64,000 bases of DNA, taken from NCBI RefSeq assembly GCF_030811685.1, contig NZ_JAUSRF010000015.1:47320-111319 (forward strand). The letters run 5' to 3'. This stretch comes from Neorhizobium huautlense (GTDB lineage Bacteria > Pseudomonadota > Alphaproteobacteria > Rhizobiales > Rhizobiaceae). Every line of letters begins with the position of its first letter. The stretch's first letter is position 1. The position numbers and the translations under genes were made by a program. Under the pieces are notes generated by a model that searched no databases, was not told where the DNA came from, and worked only from the letters and a program-made list of their open reading frames with translations. Of this stretch, positions 18,005 to 26,550 are shown one piece after another.

Positions 18005-19102
18005 TCAGTTCCGTCCCTTCAGCGCGTATTTCGCAATCTCGATCCCCATCGCCTTCTCCACATAGGGATAAACACTGGGATCGAGCACGCTGGAAGACAG
18101 CGGCAAGATCTCCATCGGCACATGCAGCACGAACACTTTCATGCCGACCGACAGCTGGCCCACACTGAGCGGCTCGCCTTTGGCAGACAGCGTGGTGATC
18201 ACAGAGGGGAAGGTGGCGACGCGGTTGCGGCCGGCATCCTCCACCGCCATGTATTCGTTCATCACATGCAGAACCGCTGACTTGTCGCCGGTGCCGATGG
18301 TAATGGTGCCGATATCGAAGGCTTCCGGGGTGTAGACGACGTCCTTGGCGGTAATCTCACCCTCGGCGATGATGTCACCACCGGTGGTCTTGCAGATCGC
18401 GTCGATCACGGCCGAGCCGCCACGTTTTTCCGCTTCGATGATGGCCTCGCCAAGCGTCAGTGCCAGCGAGATGCCGCCCAGCGCCGCATGGCTGCGCACA
18501 TAGGAGGCTCGCAGCGGATTGCGGCAGGAGGCGATGAACCCGCCCGACTGATCGGCAGCCGTCCGCAGCACCGGCGAAATTTTTGCCGTCGCACCGCGCA
18601 CGACCAGCTCGATATAACGATGGTCCTCGCGGTTGCCGCCAACGGCGGTCTGGATCATCGGTTCAGGAGAACCCGCCATGCCGATCGAACCCATGTCGCC
18701 GGTCGGGTGCGCACGTACGTCGCCCACCGCATCCACCACCTTGGTGCCGAGTACGGCGGAGGGAAGCCATGCATTCAGCGTCGAGGATTTGCCGTTCTGG
18801 CCGATGATCAGGCCGGAAAGCTTTTCGCCCAGCGTTTCCTGAAGGATCTGCACGGCGCGGATATAATCGACGCCGCGCATTTCCCAGGGCGTGGTCGAGG
18901 CGGGCGCACCGATGGCGGCTGCCGTCGCCACCCAGTCGTCGTCCTTCAATTCGTCGATCGACACCAGTTCCGGCTTGCCGACAGCGACAGCCGCATATCC
19001 CAGCATGCGGCCATGATCGGCCCAACCACCACCGCCCGCGGCATAAACCGAGCCGCCTTTGACCGCAGCTTCCACATCCTTTTCCGTCAGTATGCGTCCC
19101 AT
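18005..19102 (-). CDS. DUF917-family protein, probable (thio)hydantoin-processing enzyme
   Basis: A 365-aa DUF917 protein: 'GGSVYAAGGGGWADHGRML' near the N-terminus, 'GQNGKSSTLNAWLP', 'SHAALGGISLALTLGEAI' and a C-terminal 'VLHVPMEILPLSSSVLDPSVYPYVEKAMGI' (segments quoted separately). DUF917 is linked to hydantoinase-like hydrolases, and I recall a DUF917-type enzyme acting as desulfhydrase on the thiohydantoin intermediate of ergothioneine breakdown. The start at 19102 follows GAGGAG; the longer frame to 19171 would overlap the M20 gene. It lies 4 bp after the M20 stop and 40 bp before the urocanase-like gene. The exact reaction is inferred from context. Confidence 0.65.
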   Translation of the reverse strand: MGRILTEKDVEAAVKGGSVYAAGGGGWADHGRMLGYAAVAVGKPELVSIDELKDDDWVATAAAIGAPASTTPWEMRGVDYIRAVQILQETLGEKLSGLIIGQNGKSSTLNAWLPSAVLGTKVVDAVGDVRAHPTGDMGSIGMAGSPEPMIQTAVGGNREDHRYIELVVRGATAKISPVLRTAADQSGGFIASCRNPLRASYVRSHAALGGISLALTLGEAIIEAEKRGGSAVIDAICKTTGGDIIAEGEITAKDVVYTPEAFDIGTITIGTGDKSAVLHVMNEYMAVEDAGRNRVATFPSVITTLSAKGEPLSVGQLSVGMKVFVLHVPMEILPLSSSVLDPSVYPYVEKAMGIEIAKYALKGRN

Positions 19103-19106
19103 CGTG

Positions 19107-20357
19107 TCAGCTCTCCTCAGACAATCTCCGGTCCATGTCCTGCACGGCTTCAAACAGCACGGCCGTTCCAAGCGCGATATCGTCGGTTTCCGCCCATTCC
19201 TCGGCGCAGTGGCTGCGGCCCTCCTTGCAGGGGATAAAAATCATCGCTGCCGGCGCCACCTTGGCCATCCAGCCCGTATCGTGACCGGCACCCGAGGCCA
19301 TGCGGCGATGGCTGATGCCGGCGCCATCGGCGGCCTGTTCCAGAATTGCCAGCACCTGCGGATCGCAGGGTGTCGCAACAACATCGGAAATCCGCACCGG
19401 GGCTGCGATCGTCACGCCCCAGCGTTCGGCGGTGCGGGCCGCGATGGTGTCCAGATGCGTACAAAACACCTCCATGTCCTCGCGCAGTTCCGCACGCGCA
19501 TCGATCAGCATGCGCACCCGCGACGGAATGACATTGGCGGCATTCGGCTCGATCTCGAATTCACCGACAGTCGCGGTAAAATGTCCGGGCGTCTTTGAGA
19601 GTTCCAAGCCGGCCTCGCGAATGGCCAGAACGATTTCCGAGGCGGCCACAAGCGCATCCTTGCGGAACGGCATCACCGTCGTGCCGGCATGGTCGGCACG
19701 GCCTTCGATGACGATCTCGATACGGGTAATGCCGGAAATCGCCGTCACCACGCCGATATTGATGCCTTCGCGCTCCAGCACCGTGCCCTGCTCGATATGC
19801 AGTTCGAGAAAACCCTTGATGTCGGTACGGGCTTTTGCCGCATTCACGTCGCCACCCACTTCGGTTATGCCGGCGGCAAGGCTGCGGCCGTCGGCCATGC
19901 GGGTGAGCCATGCGTCCGGACGCTGCCCGGTCATGCCACGGCTACCGATGCACGAGACGCCGAAGGGACTGACTTCCTCGGCCAGAAAATCGACGATCTC
20001 CAGATCATGATCCAGTTCGATGCCCCTGTCGGCGAGCGAACGCGCCACTTCCAGCGCCGCGATCAGCCCGGCAATACCATCAAATCGTCCGCCTTCCGGC
20101 ACCGTGTCGGAATGCGAGCCGATGATTAGCGTGCCACCGCCCTTTTTGCCGGGTCTGCGGCCGATCAGGTTGCCGGCATGGTCGATATGGGTTTCGAGAC
20201 CGGCATCACGCATCCGCCGTTCCACATAGGCGCGGCCTTCGAGGAAGAGAGGAGAGAACGCACGTCGTGTCCATGGGCGCCCCGGTTCTGTGATGTCGGC
20301 CAGCGCCTCGATATCCGCGGCAATCCGAGACGCGTCGACCGGCAAGTTCGAATGCAT
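19107..20357 (-). CDS. M20-family Zn amidohydrolase (carbamoylase/allantoate amidohydrolase type)
   Basis: A 416-aa amidase of the hydantoinase/carbamoylase branch. Metal ligands are recognisable in 'IGSHSDTVPEGGRFDG' (His, Asp), 'LAEEVSPFG' (Glu pair), 'LELHIEQG' (His) and the late 'SHCAEEW' (His). The dimerisation lid has 'RADHAGTTVMPFRKDA'. The ATG at 20357 has an excellent AAGGAG site. The family hydrolyses N-carbamoyl amino acids, allantoate or ureidoglycolate. In this operon the most economical substrate is N-carbamoyl-glutamate, giving glutamate, CO2 and ammonia. Allantoate is the main alternative, but no purine-catabolism genes are nearby. Confidence 0.8.
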   Translation of the reverse strand: MHSNLPVDASRIAADIEALADITEPGRPWTRRAFSPLFLEGRAYVERRMRDAGLETHIDHAGNLIGRRPGKKGGGTLIIGSHSDTVPEGGRFDGIAGLIAALEVARSLADRGIELDHDLEIVDFLAEEVSPFGVSCIGSRGMTGQRPDAWLTRMADGRSLAAGITEVGGDVNAAKARTDIKGFLELHIEQGTVLEREGINIGVVTAISGITRIEIVIEGRADHAGTTVMPFRKDALVAASEIVLAIREAGLELSKTPGHFTATVGEFEIEPNAANVIPSRVRMLIDARAELREDMEVFCTHLDTIAARTAERWGVTIAAPVRISDVVATPCDPQVLAILEQAADGAGISHRRMASGAGHDTGWMAKVAPAAMIFIPCKEGRSHCAEEWAETDDIALGTAVLFEAVQDMDRRLSEES

Positions 20358-20404
20358 GCAATATCTCCTTCCGGCACGCATACGCTTTTCATCCGGCGGC
20401 GCGC

Positions 20405-22021
20405 CTAAACTCCAAGTGCAAAAAAATCATCGATAGCATGGATCGGCGAAATGGCGATGAGGTCGGCCAGAAAGGCATCGGCCGAAAGGTCCGCCTCGAT
20501 CGCTTCCACTTCGGCCGAAAGCGGCCGGTCCACGGTGTAGAAGGCGGCATGCCGACGCACGACATCGTAAACCAGCTTCGCCGCCCCACCCGGCCTGTCG
20601 CCGCAAATGTCCATCGCCTGAGCGGCCAGCAGTGCCTCCAGCGCCGCCAGACGTTTCAGCGCCTGTGTCTGCCGTTCGAAGCGTTCGATGACCAATGGCA
20701 GAAAGGCTGCCTCATCCTCCATGCCGCCGGACACGACCAGCGACTGGGCCGAAACCGGATTGGTCATCGACAAGACGCGCGAAAAGATTTCGCCGGCGAG
20801 TTTGATGATCGGCCCGAAACCGGTGGCGATGCGTCCATGCGGGACGAGATTGACGGGAAGATCGCGCCGCTGACCGTTGCCAAGCAAGACGCAGCGATTG
20901 AAGGCGTTGCGGGCCGCATGCGCCATGGTCAGCGAAGCGGATTCGAGCAGTACCGTCACGTCGAGGGGGAGGGAGCCGCCCGAGGTCAGCACCCGGCCAT
21001 CGACGATGACGGGATTGTCGTCCGAGCGCCCTGTCGCTGCCAGCACCTTGTGTCCCGCCGTCAGCACTGCCTCGAACACCGATCCGAAAACTTGAGCGAT
21101 CATGCGCAGGCTGAGCGGATCCTGCACATGCGTGGCGATGGGCCAGTCCTGTCCACCTTCCGACCAGCCGTCGGATGCGTTGCACAGCCATTTGCCGATC
21201 ATCGCCTCGCGTGGTGTGCCGACATGCGTAACGGCGACCCAGGGGTCGCGTGAACCGCCCATGGCAGCCGATGCGGCCAGGCCCGTCGCCAGCATGGTGC
21301 GGATGGCGCCGGCAGCCGAACGTGTCGCCTCGGCGGCGGCGGCAAAGCTCACGGAATTGACACTCAGCGAAGCCAGACTGTCACGCGGCGCCATCCTGAA
21401 CGGTTTTAAGCCCGCTTCCTCGAAGGCCTGTGCGGCCGGCAGGCGTTGACCCTTGTAATGCGCCTCGCCGACGCCGGTCAGAACCGCGCCGATCTGTCCC
21501 ATCAGGCCAATATCGGCGCAGCCGATCGAGCCGGTGCGCCGCACGACAGGGATGACGTCTGCCGCCAGCAGCGCCAGATAGGCTTCCACCAGATCGGTCG
21601 AGCAGCCGACATAGCCGGTCAGCGCGGTGTTGACGCGCAGCGCCATAGCATTGCGCACGACGGCAATGGGAAAGGGCTCGCCGGTGCCAAAGTGGTGGGC
21701 GCGTACAAGGCCGAGATTAAAGGCATCCAGTTCTTCCGGCGACCACGCGACATCCTTCATGGCGCCGACGCCGGTGGTGGCGCCATAAACGGGAATGCCG
21801 TCGTCAATCGCCTTTTCCAGCACCGCACGGGCGGCGCGCACGCGAGCCAGACCTTCCGGTTCTGCGGTCACCTGCACGGCGCCCTGGCCGATCCGGATCA
21901 GTTCGGGAAAACCGAGCGGCTGGCCGGTGAGTTCGATGATGGCATGCGGGTCTGCGGCGTCCTCGGCCGGACCCTGCTTTTCGGAAATCTTCATGTCATG
22001 CACGCCGTCGGATCTTATCAT
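20405..22021 (-). CDS. HAL/PAL-family lyase lacking the MIO triad, probable ergothionase
   Basis: A 538-aa aromatic amino acid lyase homologue. Family features remain: 'IPVYGATTGVGAMKD' (about 76-90; compare VYGxNTGFG), 'LVRAHHFGTGEP', 'SVNSVSFAAAAEA' and 'SGGSLPLDVTVLLESASLTM'. At the cofactor site the sequence is GSIG-Cys168-Ala169-Asp170-IG, where histidine ammonia-lyase has GS(V/I)G-Ala-Ser-Gly-DL, so the electrophilic MIO group cannot form in the usual way. Ergothionases are known MIO-free members that eliminate trimethylamine from ergothioneine to give thiourocanate, which fits the downstream genes. The start at 22021 has GGGGAG upstream. First gene of the operon, about 93 bp after ubiB. 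Confidence 0.75.
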   Translation of the reverse strand: MIRSDGVHDMKISEKQGPAEDAADPHAIIELTGQPLGFPELIRIGQGAVQVTAEPEGLARVRAARAVLEKAIDDGIPVYGATTGVGAMKDVAWSPEELDAFNLGLVRAHHFGTGEPFPIAVVRNAMALRVNTALTGYVGCSTDLVEAYLALLAADVIPVVRRTGSIGCADIGLMGQIGAVLTGVGEAHYKGQRLPAAQAFEEAGLKPFRMAPRDSLASLSVNSVSFAAAAEATRSAAGAIRTMLATGLAASAAMGGSRDPWVAVTHVGTPREAMIGKWLCNASDGWSEGGQDWPIATHVQDPLSLRMIAQVFGSVFEAVLTAGHKVLAATGRSDDNPVIVDGRVLTSGGSLPLDVTVLLESASLTMAHAARNAFNRCVLLGNGQRRDLPVNLVPHGRIATGFGPIIKLAGEIFSRVLSMTNPVSAQSLVVSGGMEDEAAFLPLVIERFERQTQALKRLAALEALLAAQAMDICGDRPGGAAKLVYDVVRRHAAFYTVDRPLSAEVEAIEADLSADAFLADLIAISPIHAIDDFFALGV

Positions 22022-22114
22022 CCCGTCTCCCCGTGCGCGGATCCTATCTGATCCGCGGCCCTCGCAACCGTGTCTGGCTGCGACAGGCCATGTCGTTCCT
22101 TCTTGTTCCGGCCG

Positions 22115-23677
22115 TCAGGCCAGCATCACCGCAATGGCCACCAGCGCGATGGCGATCACCCACAAAGCCCACCGTCCCGAACGTGTATGCCGCGCCTCGG
22201 CCTTGCCGATCGCTTCCGCCGTCTGAGGATCGAAACGCAGGCCGTGTTCGCTCATCTGCAACAGCTGGCCATGGAATTTTTCGGTCTTGGCGGCAATTTC
22301 CGGCAGAGCTTCCGCGAGCTTTACCGCCGCTGTCATGCCGTCCTTCAGGTCTGTCATGATGCGCTTGGGGCCGAGATTGTCGCGGATCCATTGGCCGACC
22401 ACCGGTTCCGATGCCTTCCACATGTTGAAGCGTGGGTTGAGCATGCGTGACACGCCCTCGACCACAACCATGGTCTTTTGCAGCATGATCAGCTCGGGCC
22501 GCGTTTCCATCTCGAACAGGTCTGTCACCTCGAAGAGCAGCGCCAGCAGGCGCGCCATCGAGATGGTTTCGGCCGGCTGGCCGTGGATCGGCTCGCCGAT
22601 GGCGCGGATCGCCTGCGCGAAGCTCGCAATATCATGGTGGCTCGGAACGTAACCGGCTTCGAAATGCACCTGCGCCACCCGCATGTAATCGCGGGTGATG
22701 AAACCGTAGAGGATTTCGGCGAGGAACCGTCGTTCCTTTTTGCCCAAGCGCCCGACAATGCCCATGTCGACGGCAACGATAATGCCTTGCGGATCGACGA
22801 ACAGGTTGCCGGGATGCATGTCGGCATGGAAAAAGCCGTCGCGCAGCGTATGGCGCAGGAAGGACTGGATCAGCGTTTCGGCGAGAAGATCGAGATCGTG
22901 ACCGGCAGCCTTCAAGGCCGCCACGTCCGACATTTTCACGCCGTCGATCCACTCCATGGTAATGACGTCGCGGCCGGTGCGTTCCCAGTCCACGTTCGGC
23001 ACGCGGAAGCCGGGATCGTCCTTGGTGTTCTCGCCAATTTCGGAAAGGGCTGCCGCTTCCAGCCGCAGGTCCATTTCCAGCTTGGTGGTCTGTTCCAGCG
23101 TGCGCGTCACCTCGACCGGACGCAGGCGGCGCGAGGAGCGCATGAAGCGCTCCTGCATATGGGCGACCAGATACATGCCCTCGATATCGTTGGCGAACCG
23201 CTGGCGCACACCGGGGCGCACGACCTTGACGGCCACCTTCTTGCCCGCCACTTCGGCCGGATGCACCTGCGCGATCGAGGCGGCGGCGATCGGTTCACCG
23301 AAGGATGTGTAAAGGTCGTCGATCGGCCGACCGAGCGAGGTCTCGATCTGCTCCTTGGAAATGGCGGTCGGGAAAAACGCCATCCGGTCCTGCAAAAGGG
23401 CAAGATCGGCGGACCAGTCGACACCGACCACATCCGGCCGGGTTGCCAGAAACTGGCCGATCTTCACATAGGAAGGACCAAGCCTGGAGACGGCACGCGC
23501 GAGCCGCTCCGCACGGCTTTCCTTGATCGAGCGGGGTTTGACAAAGATGCGGGTCAGCGATTTGGCAAGCGCCAGTGCCGGCGGCATGCCCTGCGTCGGC
23601 AGCGCCGAGACCACGCCTTCGCGGACGAGAACCCAGCCGACGCGGGTCAGGCGGAAATAGGCGCCGATCGTGCTCAT
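22115..23677 (-). CDS. ubiB: UbiB-family ATPase/kinase-like protein of ubiquinone synthesis
   Basis: Atypical kinase-like membrane protein required for ubiquinone biosynthesis. The 520-aa sequence shows the signature 'SYVKIGQFLATRPD' (KxGQ), the Ala-rich nucleotide loop 'PIAAASIAQVHPAEV', the catalytic-type 'HADMHPGNLFVD' and 'AVDMGIVGRLGKKER'. A hydrophobic C-terminal helix (about 499-518, 'GRWALWVIAIALVAIAVML') anchors it to the membrane. It follows ubiE by 9 bp, forming the classical ubiE-ubiB operon. Confidence 0.95.
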   Translation of the reverse strand: MSTIGAYFRLTRVGWVLVREGVVSALPTQGMPPALALAKSLTRIFVKPRSIKESRAERLARAVSRLGPSYVKIGQFLATRPDVVGVDWSADLALLQDRMAFFPTAISKEQIETSLGRPIDDLYTSFGEPIAAASIAQVHPAEVAGKKVAVKVVRPGVRQRFANDIEGMYLVAHMQERFMRSSRRLRPVEVTRTLEQTTKLEMDLRLEAAALSEIGENTKDDPGFRVPNVDWERTGRDVITMEWIDGVKMSDVAALKAAGHDLDLLAETLIQSFLRHTLRDGFFHADMHPGNLFVDPQGIIVAVDMGIVGRLGKKERRFLAEILYGFITRDYMRVAQVHFEAGYVPSHHDIASFAQAIRAIGEPIHGQPAETISMARLLALLFEVTDLFEMETRPELIMLQKTMVVVEGVSRMLNPRFNMWKASEPVVGQWIRDNLGPKRIMTDLKDGMTAAVKLAEALPEIAAKTEKFHGQLLQMSEHGLRFDPQTAEAIGKAEARHTRSGRWALWVIAIALVAIAVMLA

Positions 23678-23686
23678 GCGGTGCCC

Positions 23687-24463
23687 TTACAGCTTCCAGC
23701 CGGAATGCAGGGCGGCAATGCCACCGGTGTAATTGGTGAAACCGACGCGCGAAAAACCGGCCGTGCGGATCATCGTCGCAAAGTTTTCCTGGTTGGGGAA
23801 TTTGCGGATCGATTCCACCAGATACTGGTAGGGTTCGGCATCGCCGGTGATCATCTTGCCGAATTGCGGAATGGCCTTGAACGACCATTCTTCATAAACG
23901 CGCTCCAGAAGCGGCAGATCGACTTCCGAAAATTCCAGAACCAGCAGACGGCCGCCGCGCTTCAGCACGCGATAGGCTTCCGACAGCGCCACGTCGATAC
24001 GCGGCACGTTGCGAATGCCGAAGGCGATCGTATAGGCGTCGAAGGAATTGTTCTCGAAAGGCAGCTCTTCGGCATTGGCCTCGACGAAAGTCAGGTTGTC
24101 GGCGAGCTTCTTTTTGGCGGCGCGCTCGGCGCCCACGCCCAGCATCGAGCCGTTGATATCGAGAACCGTGCCCTTGGCCTGTTTGTCGGAGGCTTCAACG
24201 ATACGGAAGGCGATGTCACCCGTGCCACCGGCGACGTCGAGGAAGCGGTAATCCGGGTCCTTGCGCGGGTTCAGCGCATTGATCATCGCATCCTTCCAGA
24301 TGCGGTGCATGCCGACCGACATGACGTCGTTCATCACGTCATAACGCTTGGCGACCTTGTGAAACACCTCGTTGACGAGGCCCTGTTTCTCGCCGGTATT
24401 GACCTCGCGAAAACCGTATGAGGTTTCCATGCCGCCGTCTGCCTGGGTTCGGGTGTCAGCCAT
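23687..24463 (-). CDS. ubiE: Ubiquinone/menaquinone C-methyltransferase
   Basis: SAM-dependent methylation of the quinone ring. A 258-aa protein from the ATG at 24463, preceded by GAGGA; the frame stays open to 24559 without family similarity. Recognisable blocks are 'VFHKVAKRYDVMNDVMSVGMHR', the SAM-binding 'FLDVAGGTGDIAFRI', 'LPFENNSFDAYTIAFGIRNV' and 'FPNQENFATMIRTAGF'. Divergent from mutM with about 165 bp between starts, which must carry both promoters. Confidence 0.95.
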   Translation of the reverse strand: MADTRTQADGGMETSYGFREVNTGEKQGLVNEVFHKVAKRYDVMNDVMSVGMHRIWKDAMINALNPRKDPDYRFLDVAGGTGDIAFRIVEASDKQAKGTVLDINGSMLGVGAERAAKKKLADNLTFVEANAEELPFENNSFDAYTIAFGIRNVPRIDVALSEAYRVLKRGGRLLVLEFSEVDLPLLERVYEEWSFKAIPQFGKMITGDAEPYQYLVESIRKFPNQENFATMIRTAGFSRVGFTNYTGGIAALHSGWKL

Positions 24464-24627
24464 GGAGCGATCCTCTTTATCTGATGCCGCCTCTAGGGCG
24501 CGTGTCTGTTCGATCCGGCCATAGCGAATGGCCCTGCCGCACACTATGTTCTTGATCACATGCGGCGTCTTGTTGCTTGGTCTATAGAGCAGTCCGCCGG
24601 ACGTTGAAACAGGAAGTTAGGAACGCC

Positions 24628-25518
24628 ATGCCCGAATTGCCAGAGGTCGAAACCGTCCGTCGAGGCCTCTCGCCGGTGATGGAGGGTGCAACTGTTACAA
24701 GGCTGGAGCTTCGCCGCGCCGACCTGCGCTTTCCCTTTCCAGAGAACTTTGCCGATCGCGTATCGGGACAACGCATCGCGGCCCTTGGCCGCCGTGCGAA
24801 ATATCTGCTGATCGATCTCGATGATGGCGCAAGCATCATAGCCCATCTCGGCATGTCCGGTTCCTTCCGTATAGAAGAAGGGGCAGGCGTTGAGGTGCCC
24901 GGCAATTTTCATCACGCGCGCTCCAAGGATGAAAAACACGATCACGTCATCTTTCACCTGACGACACCATCCGGTCCGATGCGTGTCATCTATAACGACC
25001 CGCGCCGTTTTGGCTTCATGCATCTGTGGACGCGTTCCGAGCTCGATACCTATCCGGCATTTGCCGAGCTTGGCCCCGAACCCACCGGCAATATTTTGGG
25101 CGCCGATCATCTGGCCAAACGGTTTTCGGGAAAAATCCAGCCGCTGAAAAGCGCTTTGCTCGACCAGAGCAATATCGCGGGCCTGGGCAATATCTATGTC
25201 TGCGAGGCCTTGTGGCGTTCGCATCTGTCCCCGCTTCGGGCATCGGGCACCATCGTCACGCCGACGGGCAAACCGAAAAAGGAACTGGTGGCGCTGACCG
25301 AGGCCATTCGCGAAGTCATTGCCGATGCCATTGCCGCCGGTGGCTCGTCGCTGAGGGATCATATCCAGACGGATGGTACGCTCGGTTACTTCCAGCATTC
25401 CTTCTCCGTCTATGACAGGGAAGGGCAGGCCTGCCGGGCGCCGGAATGCACGGGCATCATCCATCGTGTCACCCAGGCCGGGCGTTCGTCTTTTTATTGC
25501 CCTGACTGCCAGCGATGA
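24628..25518 (+). CDS. mutM: Formamidopyrimidine-DNA glycosylase
   Basis: Removes 8-oxoguanine and formamidopyrimidines and nicks the abasic site. The start at 24628 gives 'MPELPEVETVRRGL', with Pro2 as the catalytic imine-forming residue and Glu3. Other conserved elements are the Lys in 'RRAKYLLIDLD', 'QSNIAGLGNIYVCEALW' (H2TH region) and a C-terminal zinc finger with two Cys pairs ('CRAPEC' and 'CPDC') ending at residue 296. An in-frame upstream start at 24577 would bury Pro2 and is rejected. Confidence 0.96.
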   Translation: MPELPEVETVRRGLSPVMEGATVTRLELRRADLRFPFPENFADRVSGQRIAALGRRAKYLLIDLDDGASIIAHLGMSGSFRIEEGAGVEVPGNFHHARSKDEKHDHVIFHLTTPSGPMRVIYNDPRRFGFMHLWTRSELDTYPAFAELGPEPTGNILGADHLAKRFSGKIQPLKSALLDQSNIAGLGNIYVCEALWRSHLSPLRASGTIVTPTGKPKKELVALTEAIREVIADAIAAGGSSLRDHIQTDGTLGYFQHSFSVYDREGQACRAPECTGIIHRVTQAGRSSFYCPDCQR

Positions 25519-25737
25519 TGCGGCGGCGGGGTGGCTCGGTGAAAAGACTCGCAATCCGGGCAAAACCGGTGAAATTGCGCGTTGACGACCGGGCCCATTA
25601 AGGCTATACGCCCCTCCACAGTTGGGAAAGCCTGATCACGGCTTCCTCTATTGCTCCCGAATTGCTGAATGGTGAGGTCGCAACGACCCTTCGCGGCGAT
25701 GGTGGAGTTTTGGTTCGAATTCGTAGAGAGGCATGAG

Positions 25738-26004
25738 ATGGCCAATACAACTTCGGCGAAAAAGGCGACCCGCAAGATCGCTCGCCGTACCGCAGTCAAC
25801 AAGGCTCGCCGTTCGCGCGTTCGTGGCTTCATCCGCAAGGTCGAAGAAGCGATCGCAACCGGTGACGTAACGGTCGCAGCAGCAGCCCTCAAGGCCGCTC
25901 AGCCGGAAATCCAGCGCGCCGCCACCAAGGGCGTCATGCATGGCAACACCGCCGACCGCAAGGTCTCGCGTCTTGCCAAGCGCGTTAAGGCCCTTTCGGC
26001 CTAA
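25738..26004 (+). CDS. rpsT: 30S ribosomal protein S20
   Basis: An 88-aa very basic protein that binds 16S rRNA early in 30S assembly. It begins 'MANTTSAKKATRKIARR' and ends in a helix rich in Lys/Ala, with the usual S20 length. The ATG at 25738 is preceded by AGAGAGG; the frame extends upstream to 25669 without S20 character. A strong terminator (26032-26057) follows, so it is monocistronic although next to dnaA, as in many rhizobia. Confidence 0.97.
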   Translation: MANTTSAKKATRKIARRTAVNKARRSRVRGFIRKVEEAIATGDVTVAAAALKAAQPEIQRAATKGVMHGNTADRKVSRLAKRVKALSA

Positions 26005-26031
26005 TCAGCGTCAAAATCGCTGTCGTGAATG

Positions 26032-26057
26032 AAGCCTGGTCGTTGACCGGGCTTTTT
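26032..26057 (+). terminator. Rho-independent terminator of rpsT
   Basis: AAGCCTGGTC (26032-26041) pairs with GACCGGGCTT (26045-26054), one wobble pair and a 3-nt loop, followed by a run of five T to 26057. It cleanly separates rpsT from the dnaA upstream region. Confidence 0.85.
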
Positions 26058-26075
26058 CGCGTTCCCGCTATGCGA

Positions 26076-26550
26076 GAATCCTTGTCCGGCTTATTTGACG
26101 AATTGATAACAAGTCGGTGACATAAAAATTCGTTGAAAATCAAATGCTTATGGAAGGAAAGGTTGCATTCCACTGATTTTTGGGGTGGCTGACCTGTCCG
26201 ATTTTGAGTCAAGCGAATTTTTATTTTTTCGCTTATCGCGCGTCCAGTATTCCCCTCATTTTTGAATCCCGTTGATTCAAAAGAGATTCTCGAACAAGGA
26301 CTTAAATCGATGCCGACTGGGCCAGAAGAGTCAACGGGCGCCGTTTAATTTTGCGTAAAATTCGCTGTTGATCTTGGTGAGTGATCCTGCCTAAATGGCT
26401 CTCAACAAGAGGCGCGGGGAATTGTCGGGAACACTGACAAACGCCAAGTATAGAGTGGGCACTAAGACTCTCTAGACTCTTGTGACGGAAAGTTCAGTTT
26501 CCGTTTTTTCATATAACCAGCGGTTGCACACCGTGAATTCGCAAGGATTC
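26076..26550. promoter_or_regulatory. dnaA upstream region with clustered GANTC (CcrM) sites
   Basis: The roughly 800 bp between the rpsT terminator and dnaA contain no convincing gene and are AT-richer than the surroundings. They hold nine GANTC sites at 26076, 26206, 26264, 26274, 26285, 26328, 26466, 26475 and 26546, with six packed between 26206 and 26332; a tenth falls early in dnaA at 26924. Chance expectation for this palindrome is about one per 256 bp at even base composition. CcrM methylates GANTC in Alphaproteobacteria, and promoter methylation controls dnaA in Caulobacter, so this is likely the dnaA control region. From 26551 to 26860 I see nothing except a ribosome-binding site. 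Confidence 0.55.

Noticed and set aside
16303..22021. Ordinary histidine utilisation operon (hutU, hutH)
   Set aside because: The lyase lacks the Ala-Ser-Gly triad, the hydratase lacks the catalytic Cys, and imidazolonepropionase, formimidoylglutamase and HutC are absent.
22478..24421. 647-codon plus-strand open frame opposite ubiB/ubiE
   Set aside because: It is the antisense shadow of two clearly recognised genes, has shadow-type composition rich in His, Arg and Gly, and no domain. Long antisense frames are common in GC-rich DNA.
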